NCBI GenBank assembly: GCA_013397455.1
Contig: VYZB01000135.1
Location: 1,524,753-1,588,752, forward strand
Length of the DNA: 64,000 nucleotides
DNA from: Crotophaga sulcirostris
Lineage: Eukaryota > Chordata > Aves > Cuculiformes > Crotophagidae
Direction: 5' to 3'
Part shown: positions 52,331 through 64,000 of the stretch, in pieces
Layout of the letters: each line of letters begins with the position of its first letter
Position numbering within the stretch: position 1 is the first letter of the stretch
Made by a program: the position numbers and the translations under genes
The notes under the pieces: generated by a model
Databases searched by the model: none
Seen by the model: the letters and a program-made list of their open reading frames with translations, nothing else
What the model was told of the DNA's origin: nothing

Positions 52331-53372
52331 TACACTGGTGAGAAGAGAGCCTTGGCTTTCTACTGGTTTAACCATTTGTGTGCAGGTGATTTTCGGCGGA
52401 GATAGCAATGAGCAGCAGCTAGCTACCAGGGAAGCCCGTGGGCTGCTAACTGAAATGCTGGGCTGAGCTCCAAAACATGTACTATTCCCAGATCAGATAT
52501 TTTAAATTGTAAAAGGAATTCTTCCTGGACTTAAGATACCTCATAGCCTCATAAACCTGTTTACTTGTAGATGGAGTCTGTTTTTAACTGCAGTGTGCAA
52601 TTAATTTGTGCTGAGAAAGAAAACAATGTTTTCGCTTGCTGCTATCCACAAACACTCTGTTTTCAGGAGGTCGATCAATAGAGCTCTGGACTTCCTGTCA
52701 GACAAAATAATGACCTCTACTCACTGGCTGACTAATCTTTCCTACCTTTTTAAGTCATATTGTTTCCCAAAATATTAATTTTACTGGTAAAGCACTTTCA
52801 CTCTTACAGCAAAGAATTTCAAGTTGAAGGTCTTATTCTCTTTTCCTCTAAGGCCATTTTACACTTTTATAGCAAAGCAAGAGGTGTAAAGTGTCTTTAT
52901 GTTACTCATTAAGTTCCCATATATTATTCATCAATGGCTAGAGTTGATTTTAAATATTATGTGTAGCCATCTTCTCAACACAGTATACATGAGTCCTTCT
53001 GTAACTTTGTCAGGACTAGAGGTCATTGTGTTGGGATGATCCAAAAGTAGACCTGCATCCCCTATAAATACACAAGGCAAGGGTTAAGCCAACTAACTCA
53101 GGCATCAGTAGTCATCTAGCTACAACAGCACTTAAAATATTAAAAACACCTCAGAAGGGGAGTTCAGCAAAGTGGTGTAATGGACAATTTTCTCCACTGG
53201 AAATGCTTATTCAAAGCAGCAAGTGTTTGTTGGTAGTCAGCTCCTAACTTGGACTTCAGCAAGCAGGCAATCTGTCTGGCTTACATTTAGCTCTGAATTC
53301 TTTAATTTTTAATTCCCCACCACCCCCCTGGACAGTCTCCAAGGATTTCACTCTGGGGGAGGAAAAATACAC

Positions 53373-53402
53373 TTTTTTTTTTCTATTTCTTTCTTTCTTT
53401 TA
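53373..53402. repeat. T-rich (TTTC) simple repeat
   Basis: A ten-T run followed by TTTC-type units in intron 5. Confidence 0.75.
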
Positions 53403-56400
53403 ATCACAGTTGCACTTTCAATTGAGAGAGACACTTGAAATGAGCTGTTCTGCAGAATGGAAATTCCACACCCCAGGAGGGTGGGAGGTTTTGCTATCAA
53501 ACGTTTTAGGACTTTGGTATCTCATAAAAGGCACTTCCCAAGGTACAAGGAGAGGCAGGGGTTATTGCCTTGGCAGGTGTTTGTCGTGCATCATGGCTGA
53601 GGCATGCATTGCAGCCCTGGTGGAACCATTGCCACAAGAAACCCTTCCTGCAGCCATCCTGGAGTTCTGTCCCTAAGGCTTTCTGTGGGAGCGCTGCTGT
53701 TGAATGCAACCAGGGCAAGTTTTCACCACACAACTTTATTTAGGTGTCAAAAATGTCTTTTTTTTACAGATATCTATGTCCACCTCAGCTTGTTTTCCCC
53801 AGAAAAATGGGTAGTGACATATTAGATCTCTCCAGAAATCTGTCAGTTGCTTAAAGGCAGACGCAAGAGACCCTGCAAGAGACAGTTACAGGATTATCCG
53901 ACTACAACAGGGTTGGTTTCATCCTAAATTTTATCACACAGAGGTTAGCTTAGAAACATCCAAATTAATCTAATGACATGCTGGTATTTACTTCAGTTTT
54001 GATTCAGTCAATTAAAACTCACTAAAACAGTACTGGATATTTCTTGTGAGGGGAAATGCGTGGCTGAGCAGGTTCCTGAGATTTCCAGCTCCCAGCGTCC
54101 TTTCTCTGTACCAGCTCTCTGGGACTGAAAGGCTTGTTCACTAATCCACAGCAACCACTGACTCTGAAACTTTGGGATGCACCTTGTCCTACTCCTTTAC
54201 TCAAGCACTGCCCAGTGCAAATGTTAACCAAACCACTGCATGGGTGTGGCAGGCGAGATGGCAGGCACCAGTGGTAGGGGCAGCTGGACTTCCCCCAAGG
54301 ATTTGCAGCCGGGACCTGATAAAACCCGTTAAGGTCCAGGTTTGCTCTATGTGTATCTGGGACAGACCTACTCCATTTGTACACACAGCTTAGAAGGATG
54401 AGCGTTGCTGTTTTCCCACAAAGCCCCACCCTGCCTATTAGTTTTGAATCTGCTCTGCATTTGGTGGTGGGGGGATATCTAAGGGCAGGTGAGTCTTGTG
54501 CCTGTTTTTGTATGCTGTTCTTATCAGCTGAGTTACCTTAGCAACTGGGCTGTATTTGACTTTATGAGCTGCCAGATTTGTTTCTTCCCCTTCAGGTATC
54601 TGAGGAAAAGCTAGATAATGTTTAAACCGTTCAGATGCACATTGTCTTCCACTGTATTGGTTTGGCCCGTAGAACTATTGGCTGCTGTTGGAATGAGGAC
54701 AGGCAAGATTCTTACCCTGCCAGAGTCATGAAAGAGATAGCTCCAGCTTTACTTCTGACTTGCCTCAGCCCTTTGGTGTGCCACGCATCCAGGGAGTACA
54801 GGGGCATAGCACGAACCCCGCAGGTTTGTAGTAAGATACGTATAAGCAATTTCTCAATAAAAATAATGTGACAGCCGAAACTGAAAATACAGTTCCCCGT
54901 TACAAGCGCATCAGCTATGAATGACTCACAGTCTACTAAAATCTACAAAACGCCCCATTATGATGGGCGTAGGCAATGAGGAGGTCTTTCACCCCGAAGC
55001 TCTGTAAGTACTTTGGTTGTTTTGTGTGGGTAGAGAGGTTGGATGGAGAACAGGACCAGGGATTCTCCTCTCCCTTTGTTTGAAAAACTTAATCACTTCT
55101 CATAAACTTGTGTGGGAGGGGAAAAGACAGGAGGAGACAGTTGAGTGAATCTTCCACTAGTGCTTAAAAAACTGCTAATCAACTGATACTTATTTTTTAC
55201 TTTGGAATTGAGCTGGTACGTTTCTTTTAAAGGAGGATGAGAAGAACAAAATCAGCTGATTAAGCTATTAGTTTTGTAACACTAGACATTTAGAGTTTAA
55301 ACATCACAAGTCACCACACTTCAAAACACAGCACCTTGGTCATCAGTGTCTCCTCAACTTATCTACTAGGACCAAAGCCCCAGTGCATGCATTTGCTCCA
55401 GATGTTTCGAGGTGACATTTATGATTGTGTCAAGTTGTAGGATGATCTTTTTTTTCTTACTAATATACCAGCAAAATCCTTTGTGAAAATGTAGTTACAC
55501 TACATTAGTTTATTTTCCTTTCTGTACAAAATACCTGTAAAGGCACAGTTACCGTGCGATGGTATATGCTGGGTGGTAGGGAGGAAGGGTGGGAAAGGAG
55601 GCAAAAGAATTGAGTCATGCCTGTATAGTAAAGGGGGTAAAAACCAACAACTAAGCACAACTTAGGAGTTAAAAGTTTTGCAGCAGCTAATACTGCTAGC
55701 CCTCACATAAAGGATGCAGCTTCCTCTTCTGTTTGATTTGTAGTGTTTCCAATACAATATTATCTGTAGGTTCTGTTGTGCTACAGTCCCTACTCTGAAG
55801 AGTTTACTATCCAAACAGGCAAGGTAAATATAAAGAAAGGAAAAGCAAACAAAGGGGAAAGGTGTTTTCAAAAACTCCAACAATAATGAGAAGCAGGGTT
55901 GGAAAAAGAGGGCTATACAGCATAGCAGAAAAAAAAAAAATACATGTTGCAATGTATCAGTAGACACAATCTGACCAGTTCCCCCACAAAATTTAGTTCC
56001 AGATTCTTGTGACTAGTATCACCTTTTGGTGTGTTATAATGCCTCGTTTACAGGTTCCCATTTGTTAAAAAAATGTATTATCCAATTTAAAATTGGAACA
56101 ACCAATATTCAGCACTGCTGGTCAGTCTGGCATTTCCCTGGTTTTGTTCTTCACTAGGCATGTCATTGTGACAGCAACTCGAGCTAGCCATAAATTTAAG
56201 ATGCTGAGTAACTCACACCCAAGCTATCTGCTACTGCTTTTGGCTGTTGAAGCATTTAAAGCTAGTTGTAATGTTTCTGTGAAACAGTCACTTCTGTGTC
56301 AATTTTGCAGTCACATCCTCTGAGCAAAAGCAAAACCTGCCCAAATGTGCTCATGTACTAATGGGACAACAACCTGGATCCTTGAACCCAAATCAGTGTT

Positions 56401-57341
56401 TCTGGTGTTTTTGGGGAAGGTATGAATTGTCTACATGTGTAAGGCAGTGAGCACAATGACTGTTAGTAGTAAAGGCTTGAACCTAATTCCCTCGTATAGC
56501 CATTTGGTGGTTGGTAGGTGACTTTGTTCCAGAAAGGCAACACTGCTTTGCAAGTAGCAACCTTCTAGAAGAAAGGGACTTAAGTGGACAAAAATGTCCA
56601 CACAGACCTGCTGTGGCACTTGATATTATGAAAAACACCAGTCAGGTTCTCTGTGTACATTAGCCCTCAAGCTTATTGTCCATCCAGTGATGTCTATCAC
56701 TGTTTGATGAACTATCCCCCCTTCCAAACTTGCATCATGAGCTTCACTGTGGTAAATTCTTATATAAACTGAAAATTATTGCTCTGTCCTCCTTTGTAGA
56801 GAATGAGAGCCTTGAAAGAACCTGGGAATCTTGGTGTAGGCATGGTGTGTCCCTCCCGTTTGGATGTGACAGTGATAATGTCACTGATCTTGTTTAATCA
56901 TTTGCCCTTGCAGTCATGTACACTTTCAAATTTGCAGTAAATGCCACATCTATTTCAAGCCCCTTGTGGAAAGCCAGCCTACTATAAAGAGACTGAAGTA
57001 TGGATGAGAGTCAAGCTCATAGAGTTCATATTCATAGGAGAAATTTTCATTATAACCTTGAGAGTCATCTTAACATGGCATTAACAATTAATTTCAGCAT
57101 GAAAGTGTGCCTTCCCTACCAATTTAACTAATGACACTCAAGCAGTAGCTGAATGGCAACAGCTTGGATACATGGTGGCAGATCTTCTGTGAAGTGTCTT
57201 GCTTTACAGCTACCTCTGTTCTTATTGCACAGTTACAGGAGCAGAAATCGCAGTCAGAGCTTATTCAGGTTCACTCAGAAGTCGTAGAACTGACCAAGCC
57301 ATAGGAAAACTTGGGCATTTACATTTTATCCTTCTCATTAC

Positions 57342-57367
57342 TGTACTGCAGCAATGGCTGCAGTACA
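57342..57367. repeat. Perfect 11-bp inverted repeat with 4-nt loop
   Basis: TGTACTGCAGC (57342-57352) is followed by the loop AATG and then the exact complement GCTGCAGTACA (57357-57367). Pairing does not extend convincingly past one flanking mismatch, so it is too short for a standard microRNA precursor. It is followed by CATGCATGC-rich sequence. Confidence 0.5.
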
Positions 57368-60300
57368 TTACATGCATGCAGATGTAGTACATATACATGC
57401 AGTGGCTATACAGATGTGATAAGTGGGTTCAGAGTACCCTCAGCCTCTGCTGGGGTCAGCAGGATGTTAAACACTTTTAATGAAAACATGCCTCGTATTT
57501 TCCCTGTATATCGCACACTTTCTTCAGGCTAGAGTTGTGTCGGTAGTTCAGATTTTCTTCTACAAAGCAAACTTGCAGTGCTTTGAACCCTCTTAGTTAA
57601 ACCAGGAAAATACAGTCTAGAGTTGACACTGCACTTCACTCTCTGCAGAAGCAGGCTTATTTAGGTCTGGTTTTAATACTAATCAGTTAGAAGTGGCATG
57701 CAAAAGCTTAGATCAGTTTATGTTCATTCAAATGCACACCTTTAAACTGGTAAAACTCCAGATATAAAGAGGGCCCATCTCTCTTGAGGGAAGGGAAGGA
57801 AGAGAGTTAGAGTTTGACCATGTCTACATGTGGAGATTTAACCCCAAGAAGGCAAGGTCACATTTCAGTTCTGCAAGGGGCCTGTCAGAAGTGGCAAGTT
57901 TACAGCTAAATTAATAAGTCCCTTCTGGAGGTGTTTCCTGGGAACACACCAGGAGCCACATCCTGCAGCTACACTCACACCTCTGAGAGAGCTTTGAGCT
58001 TTCTGATGGAGCACAGAAGTAGAGGTTTGTGGACAGCAGTCTCCTACAAACAACGGTTTTCTGCTCTTGAAAAATAAAAACAAACCAGCTTACATACCTC
58101 GGAAGACCAAATCTGAGGGTGAATTGATCTTATGACAGAAGATACTGGGGATTCTCATGTTGTGAGGTCAAAAATTGTTACTTTTGTTGGGAATTACTTT
58201 ACTGTAGTTAAGTCATACCTGCTTTTGCTCGCTTCTCTAAAGTAGAATTTAGAAGATGAAGCTCTACTCTTAATTCTTAAATTCCCATTGCTAAATTATG
58301 TGGCCATCTTTTTGATGTCAATATGGTTGTGAGGTGTTTGTAGGATGTGCATGTGAACAGACAGGGGTTGAATTTCCTTCCATTTTTCTGGTCATTGCCT
58401 TTCCATGAGCAGTAAAGATGAGGAAAAGCCACAGGACAATCTAAAGCAGGTTTCCTTAGAAAGATAAATGGAAGAGTGCTTTCCACCACTGTCAGGGAGC
58501 AGGAAAACAGCAACACTTGTGGCTAATACTGGAAATACTTGTCTGTTTGGTGGGGATGGAGCAATAGAACAGAATAGGAGGAAAAGAAGACATTTTTAAT
58601 AAAACAGACTTTAGCTTTACCAAGTCTTCATATATCAAATGGTCTCTGAGCCATCCATCACATAGTCTTTTCTACAACCACATGAGGGGTATGAACCTTT
58701 TGGAATCTCCTTCCCTTTACATGTTTTTATTGCCAAAGACAGAGCTTGAAGCATGAGAGTCTCAGGTTTCTGCTCTCCTTCTGCCTGATCTCCCCCTCGG
58801 CATTTGGGTACAAGGCAGAAGCAACATACAACTGTTGTATTGTGTGATCTGGCACCCTCTTTCCTCAGCCCCAGCTTGAATTTACTAAGCTGAACAAACA
58901 GTTGTCTGTCAAGAGGTTTCACCACATAGAAACATTGGCTTTACTGTACCAGCTTACCATTCTGCTTCCAACAGCAGCCAACATTCATGGGAAGAAAACC
59001 CTTTTCCCTCAGTAACCTGGACATGGATTATCATAGGGATGAGCAGAACAGCTCCATCTCAAGATGAATGCTCCCTCAGTCCTCAGAGCAATTTAACCCC
59101 TTAATCACGAGACTTTATTTTTTCTTGTAGTTTTATCTGCTAAAATAAATATGTTATGGAATTAGACAGATATTGAGGCTGGATTGCGTCTCAAGACAGC
59201 AGTAATCCTACTGTAGCATGTCTCTTTCTCAGTGCGCTCTTGTGTTGGTTTCTCAGTTTTTGTTTTTGCCACGGAAGAGGTTTTCAGCAAGAATACAGGT
59301 GCTGATTTGTAAAGGTACAGCCATATGTCTTTCCTCCCTTTTGCATCAGCTTTATTTTTCCTCCCTCTCCGTTTGTGTGATGAGAGCAAGTTAACTGAGT
59401 AGTTCTCATCAGACTCCTGAAACGCATTGCAGTGTCAGCCAGCCTGCTTAACTTCATTCACCAGTTAGGTAGCAAGAAGGTCCATTTGACTCGTCCAGAA
59501 AGCTCTGCCTATTGTACAGTTTAGGATGTGGTTCAAATGCAATTAGAGCTCATCTCAATGACAAGTCTAAACCAAGTCGGGACTTAAAAGTTGTCTCCCA
59601 ATCTATTTTTTTTTTTCCATGCAAGTGAACAGCCATTAACCTTTGTGATTTCTAGGTTCTAGCTACAGTTTAAACAAATCCAGATGCCCCAAAGTAGCAT
59701 TGTCTTCTCAGAGATTTACTGACCTTCTCAGGCAAGAGGGGTGATCACATACAGTAGGCTGAATGTCCACAGGACCTTCTGGGTCTCTCCTTCTTTCCTC
59801 CCTGTCCTTGCCTGCTCTGTCAGTGTAGTCTTGCCACCTTCTTTGTGCTGGCTTTAGCATTCACTAGATCTTTGTGCACACAGATTCAGCTCTCAAAGGG
59901 CAGAAAACTGGCTACTGTGTTTTGCAGAGTTTATCTCCTTATGTTTAAGTGATTTAAGTCAGTTTGCAGAGAAATCTAACAGAGCCAGCATAAGGTAAGC
60001 AGCAGGAAGAAGGGAGGATGAAATGGAAGGGAGATTGGGACCTTCTTGCTGCAGCTGTGACCAGCTGAATTTTACCAGTTCATCATTCTGATACTGTGAG
60101 CATCACCACATTAGCTATTCTAGCCGAACTTCAAGTGTGTTTATGGAAACCAGAGTACCAGAGAACTTCCAGAGGAGTCCTGTTCATTAGTCTTAGTTGT
60201 GAACAGCCGTTGTTTGCTTCACTGTGAACAAATGCAGCTGAAGCACAAATCACCTTGTAAAACACAAGGGCCTGAGCCTGGGAGAACTCTTCATCTGGTA

Positions 60301-63300
60301 GAAATCACAGAACCATTTAAGTCAAATGATATCATGCTGGAGACATTTTAGGCTAACCTACTCAGCAAGGGGTAAAGCCTCAGCTGATGTCAGAGAGAGT
60401 GTGACAACGTTGTTTTGGCATGATCTCTTCCTCTGTGAAGCCATGTTAGTTTCCAAGTCAGTCATCAACCAGACTGAATGCATTTTATATCATGATCTTC
60501 AGTGCAAGATGTGAGTGGGTCTCACAAAACATTTCTGTGGTTAAGAGAAGATTTTGGTAGTTAATACATGAAGAGGACCAGCTCTGCTTTTGCACCATGG
60601 GCTTCAATTAAACAAGAGGTCTCAGATGCAATGTGCGTTTTAGCAAATATTGCAGTGCAGGAGAGTGTGACATTCTGAACAGAAGATCTTTAGCACGTAT
60701 ATGCCTATACTGTTGACAGCATTATTTAGTCTAAGGGAACACACATGTGGATGTGAGGCCTCTCACTACTGCAAAATCAACACTACCTTGGCAAAATGAT
60801 ACTAGAGAAGTCATTCCTAATGGCTGGACAAGCATCAAAATGGTAGGAACCCAAGGTCCATAATGTTAAATTTATAGATCATTCTGAGATAGTATATCAG
60901 TACTAAGGGATATATGTATTACTATCATATAGCCATTAGGAAGTATTTCTATGCCAGTTTTCCTTTAGGTGTATATTCAGAAGACTGTGCCTATAGACTT
61001 ATTGGATATTTGAAATGAAGAATCTATAATACATGCTTCCAGTCACACAGTGTCTATTGGACAGTCACAAAGGGTTGTTCTTCTCCCCTTTTTTGTAGCT
61101 TTACCAAAGCAGTGCTGTGAGTGTGGAAAGTAAGCAGAGCTTTTCAGCCAGAGAAGAGAAATTGGGTTTTACCATGCCAAGGAGAAGTGGTTGAGGTTTG
61201 AGCACTTCTACCATATGAAAGGAGGGATTAAATCTAGAGTTTTAACTAAAACTAGAGTAGGAGTCGAGCTTGCTGCTATCAGTGGGGTTTAAAGACAACA
61301 ATTGCTGTTTATGGCAGAGGTTTCTTCCTACTCCTCAAACCCCAAGTGCTCTGTCTGCTCTCACCCATCCTCTCCAGGGCTGTGCACTTGCCTTTTTAGC
61401 TTGTGCCTAGTTTCACCACTGGCAGCCAAGCAGCAGCCAGGAAACCAAGTGGGCAGACAGCCCCCAAGGCTACTCTAGCTCTGCTGACCTCGGGACTGTG
61501 CAATAAATGGCTGTTATTAGCAGGAGTGTGAAACTGCTGCCTCTTGCACATGTAGGGCAGTGCTTATGGGGGACATTTTGAGAGCCAACTAAGTACTCTA
61601 CACCTTATCACTACCTTGTGCATAACTATAAAAATCCCTCTAGAAGCGTTAACTGCAGGAAGAAAGTTGTAGCCATGCCTCTCCATTTGAAGGTTCAATT
61701 TGCCCTAATTCCCTGCTAATTATATAGTTCAGTCTTGCCCAGTGGCACAGCTGAGAAAATGGTGGGGCATGGAAATGCCAGCTTTCAGGAGCACTGCCAC
61801 ATTGTTAGGAGCCATTCACCACCTTCCCACTTTGGCTAGGGTGTGTGATACCACATCACCTTAGAACCTCTCAGTCACAGCTCTCCCCACAGCTAAGTCC
61901 CTTTACCTTCAGATTGTACAAAGTTCAACCATCTGAGTTCACTTTTAGAAAAAGTGCGTGTGTGTGAGGGGGAAATGATGTTTCCTCGTGCTACAGAGGT
62001 ATAGTTACTTTCTAAGTAAGCTTATTTTAGCCAAAAGGCAGGAAATTGCAGCATGCCCAAGCAATTTATGTACCAGCACTGACTCAGCTCCCCTGTTGAA
62101 TCTCCCACATTTTTAAACCTGCTGGGCCTCAGCAATATCCGTATGCTGTGTGGCCATCACTCACTAGCCAACACACTCTCCCTGTGCAGAGTTCCCCAGT
62201 GTGACTACTCCTTTGGTGGTCTTGTGACAGCCAAAGAAGGGATTGAGTCTTCATGAAGTCATTCACACCACTTAGACTTCCCTCAAACAAGTGATTTACA
62301 CTTACAGAAGAACCATCCACATATAAGTCCCTCTTCTCAGTTTCTCCATCCTTCCTGAAAATACATGTAACAGTTTTGAGCTTCCTGGAGTATGCCACTT
62401 GCTGTATTGTCATCACCAGCCTTCTGTGGACATGTCTCTTTTCCCAGTGGATAAGCTCCTTTTAATAGTGTTTTCTAGCATTTCTTCTTCTTGAGTTTTC
62501 ACCAGTTTCATAGGCTGCAGTTTACTTCAGGTGGGCTCTACAAAACTCCAAATTCATTACACTCGCTGAGTTATCAGACGGTCTTTACCCTGTAGCCTCC
62601 GTTGTCCTATTAAAGATGGTCTCTGCTGGCCTAATAATGGAAGATTATTTAGTTGCTGCTTCTATATGAGTCAGGGAGACCCCTTCAGAACCTTATAGTG
62701 TTTACCACACAATCTGTGGAGAAACTTACCCAGGAGGTAAATCATTTGTGGTAAAAAACAAACAAAAAATCAAAAAAACCCTGAGTGCATATACTCAGAT
62801 TCCTAATGGTCTCCCATGTGAAACTTTAAAGATGCCAAGCATCAGCTGGTCCATGATGACTCTCAGAAAGCTCATAGCTTTCAGCAGAGGTGAGAGGAAA
62901 TGCAGTGAGCCTAAACCTTTTCTACTGGTGTTTAACGCCAGTGCTTTTCATTTCCTATTTGCAGTGCCTTGAGACACAGTTGCCACAGTTACATTGATGC
63001 ATGCCAGCTTGTTATAAGATTGCAACTTAGTCATATATCTAACTTTGCTGATGGGCAAGCGTAGCTTTTGAAGACACGTTTTAAAGTGGTTGTAGGAGCC
63101 AAGCAGAATTTTCAAGAATTTTTAAGTTTCTTGTTGAAGCAAACAGGCATTTAGAGGTCTAAGGTACTTAGATGGTTGGAGTTTTTTTGCAGATTCACCA
63201 GCTTACTAAATACCTCTGCAAGTCTGAGCAGATCAGTCGATTTAGAATATGGGATGGGGCCCTTGATCACTTGGAACTTTTCTTGTGAAGATCTCAAGAT

Positions 63301-64000
63301 GCAGATCTGAGTTCTTCTCACTTGAGGAATATTTATATTCAAGCTTAGCCTGAATCCGTTCTAAAAATTAAGTGAACATCAAAAACCAAATCTGCTCTTA
63401 AATCCTACATTTTCTCTGAGTCTGAAGCTCTGTTCTAAGTGCAGTAATTTGCCACCCAGACATCTTGGGCTGAATTTTCTTTTGTGCTTTTTTGTGTTTG
63501 TGAAGGAGGGGTGCAGATCACGTGTGTGTGGTGGGGAAGTAATGAGAACCAATGGAAAATAACCAAAGCCATGAGGTTCAGCTAGAATTTACATGCTAGC
63601 CACACTGAGGCGAATGTGCAGCCCTGGCATAGTGTGCACATGCAGTTCCAACAAATCCATCAGCTCCTTGAAACTCTTCCAGGGGCCACTGTAGAGAGGG
63701 TATTAGGGATCTGTCATCCCCATCAGTAAGAGCTGTGTTTGTACACTTGGAAATTTTGTAGTGGCAGTACACTACTGATTAAAAATAACATTGCATGTTG
63801 CAAATGATAAGGTAAAAGTAAAGTTTAGGGTAAATCATATATCTGCAGAACTGTAAATATTAGCTGTAAGTTAGTATAATCAGGAGGGTGTCTGCCCTGG
63901 GCTACACATTCAAGAATATGACAGAACCTGACATTGACTTGCCTCTGCGGGAGCGCCATCCCTCCAGCTGACCCCAAGGAGGGCCACTCCTTCCAGGACT

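Larger units (their letters stand above)
49878..64000 (+). other. ETV6: ETV6 intron 5 (5' part, runs off the window)
   Basis: The intron begins with a consensus GTAAGC donor and extends beyond the window end. I searched by eye for the ETS-domain exons, which should start by completing an aspartate codon followed by a CRLLWDYV-like peptide and later a WGNHK-like motif. I found neither on the plus strand, so the intron exceeds 14.1 kb. It holds two MIR-like remnants (about 50060-50165 and 52228-52330), a TTTC-type simple repeat at 53373-53402, and a short perfect hairpin at 57342-57367. The equivalent human intron is the usual breakpoint region of the ETV6-RUNX1 translocation. That is context from the literature, not something visible here. 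Confidence 0.88.

Noticed and set aside
54022..54429. 135-codon open frame on the minus strand in intron 5
   Set aside because: No recognisable domain, no splice or promoter context, and overlapping open frames on the plus strand.
49878..64000. ETS DNA-binding exons of ETV6
   Set aside because: I looked for WDYV-, RWEDK- and WGNHK-type coding on the plus strand and found none, so they are taken to lie beyond the window.

Overview
The window is vertebrate, intron-rich DNA. It holds the middle of one gene on the plus strand, ETV6 (TEL), an ETS-family transcriptional repressor. Three coding exons are visible: 40519-40683, 44487-44621 and 49335-49877. By comparison with recalled human ETV6 they are exons 3, 4 and 5. 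Exons 3 and 4 encode the PNT (pointed/SAM) oligomerisation domain. Exon 5 encodes the Ser/Pro-rich central repression region. All three have consensus AG acceptors and GT donors, an uninterrupted frame and phase-1 junctions. They sum to 843 nt, or 281 codons.

The organism is most likely a bird, or a closely related sauropsid. Two degraded CR1 LINE 3' ends are recognisable. There are no primate- or rodent-type young SINEs. The ETV6 peptide is close to the mammalian one but with many substitutions in the linker. I cannot name the species.

Layout: 1-40518 is intron upstream of exon 3 (intron 2 in human numbering). It carries two CR1 copies, several ancient MIR/L2-like remnants, simple repeats, two copies of an 18-bp perfect palindrome with ETS-like half-sites, two GATA-motif clusters and an octamer/GATA segment. 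40684-44486 is intron 3, 44622-49334 is intron 4, and 49878-64000 is the start of intron 5. The first two ETV6 exons, the ETS DNA-binding exons and both gene ends lie outside the window. I see no second protein-coding gene, no structural RNA gene, no intact mobile element and no CRISPR-like array. The many short open frames in the introns look random or are repeat-derived.

How it works together: the PNT halves in exons 3 and 4 make a head-to-tail polymer-forming module, exon 5 supplies corepressor-contact sequence, and the unseen downstream exons supply DNA binding. Nothing here amounts to an undescribed biological system. The items most worth checking are candidate regulatory clusters inside the introns and the modular, frame-neutral structure of the exons.
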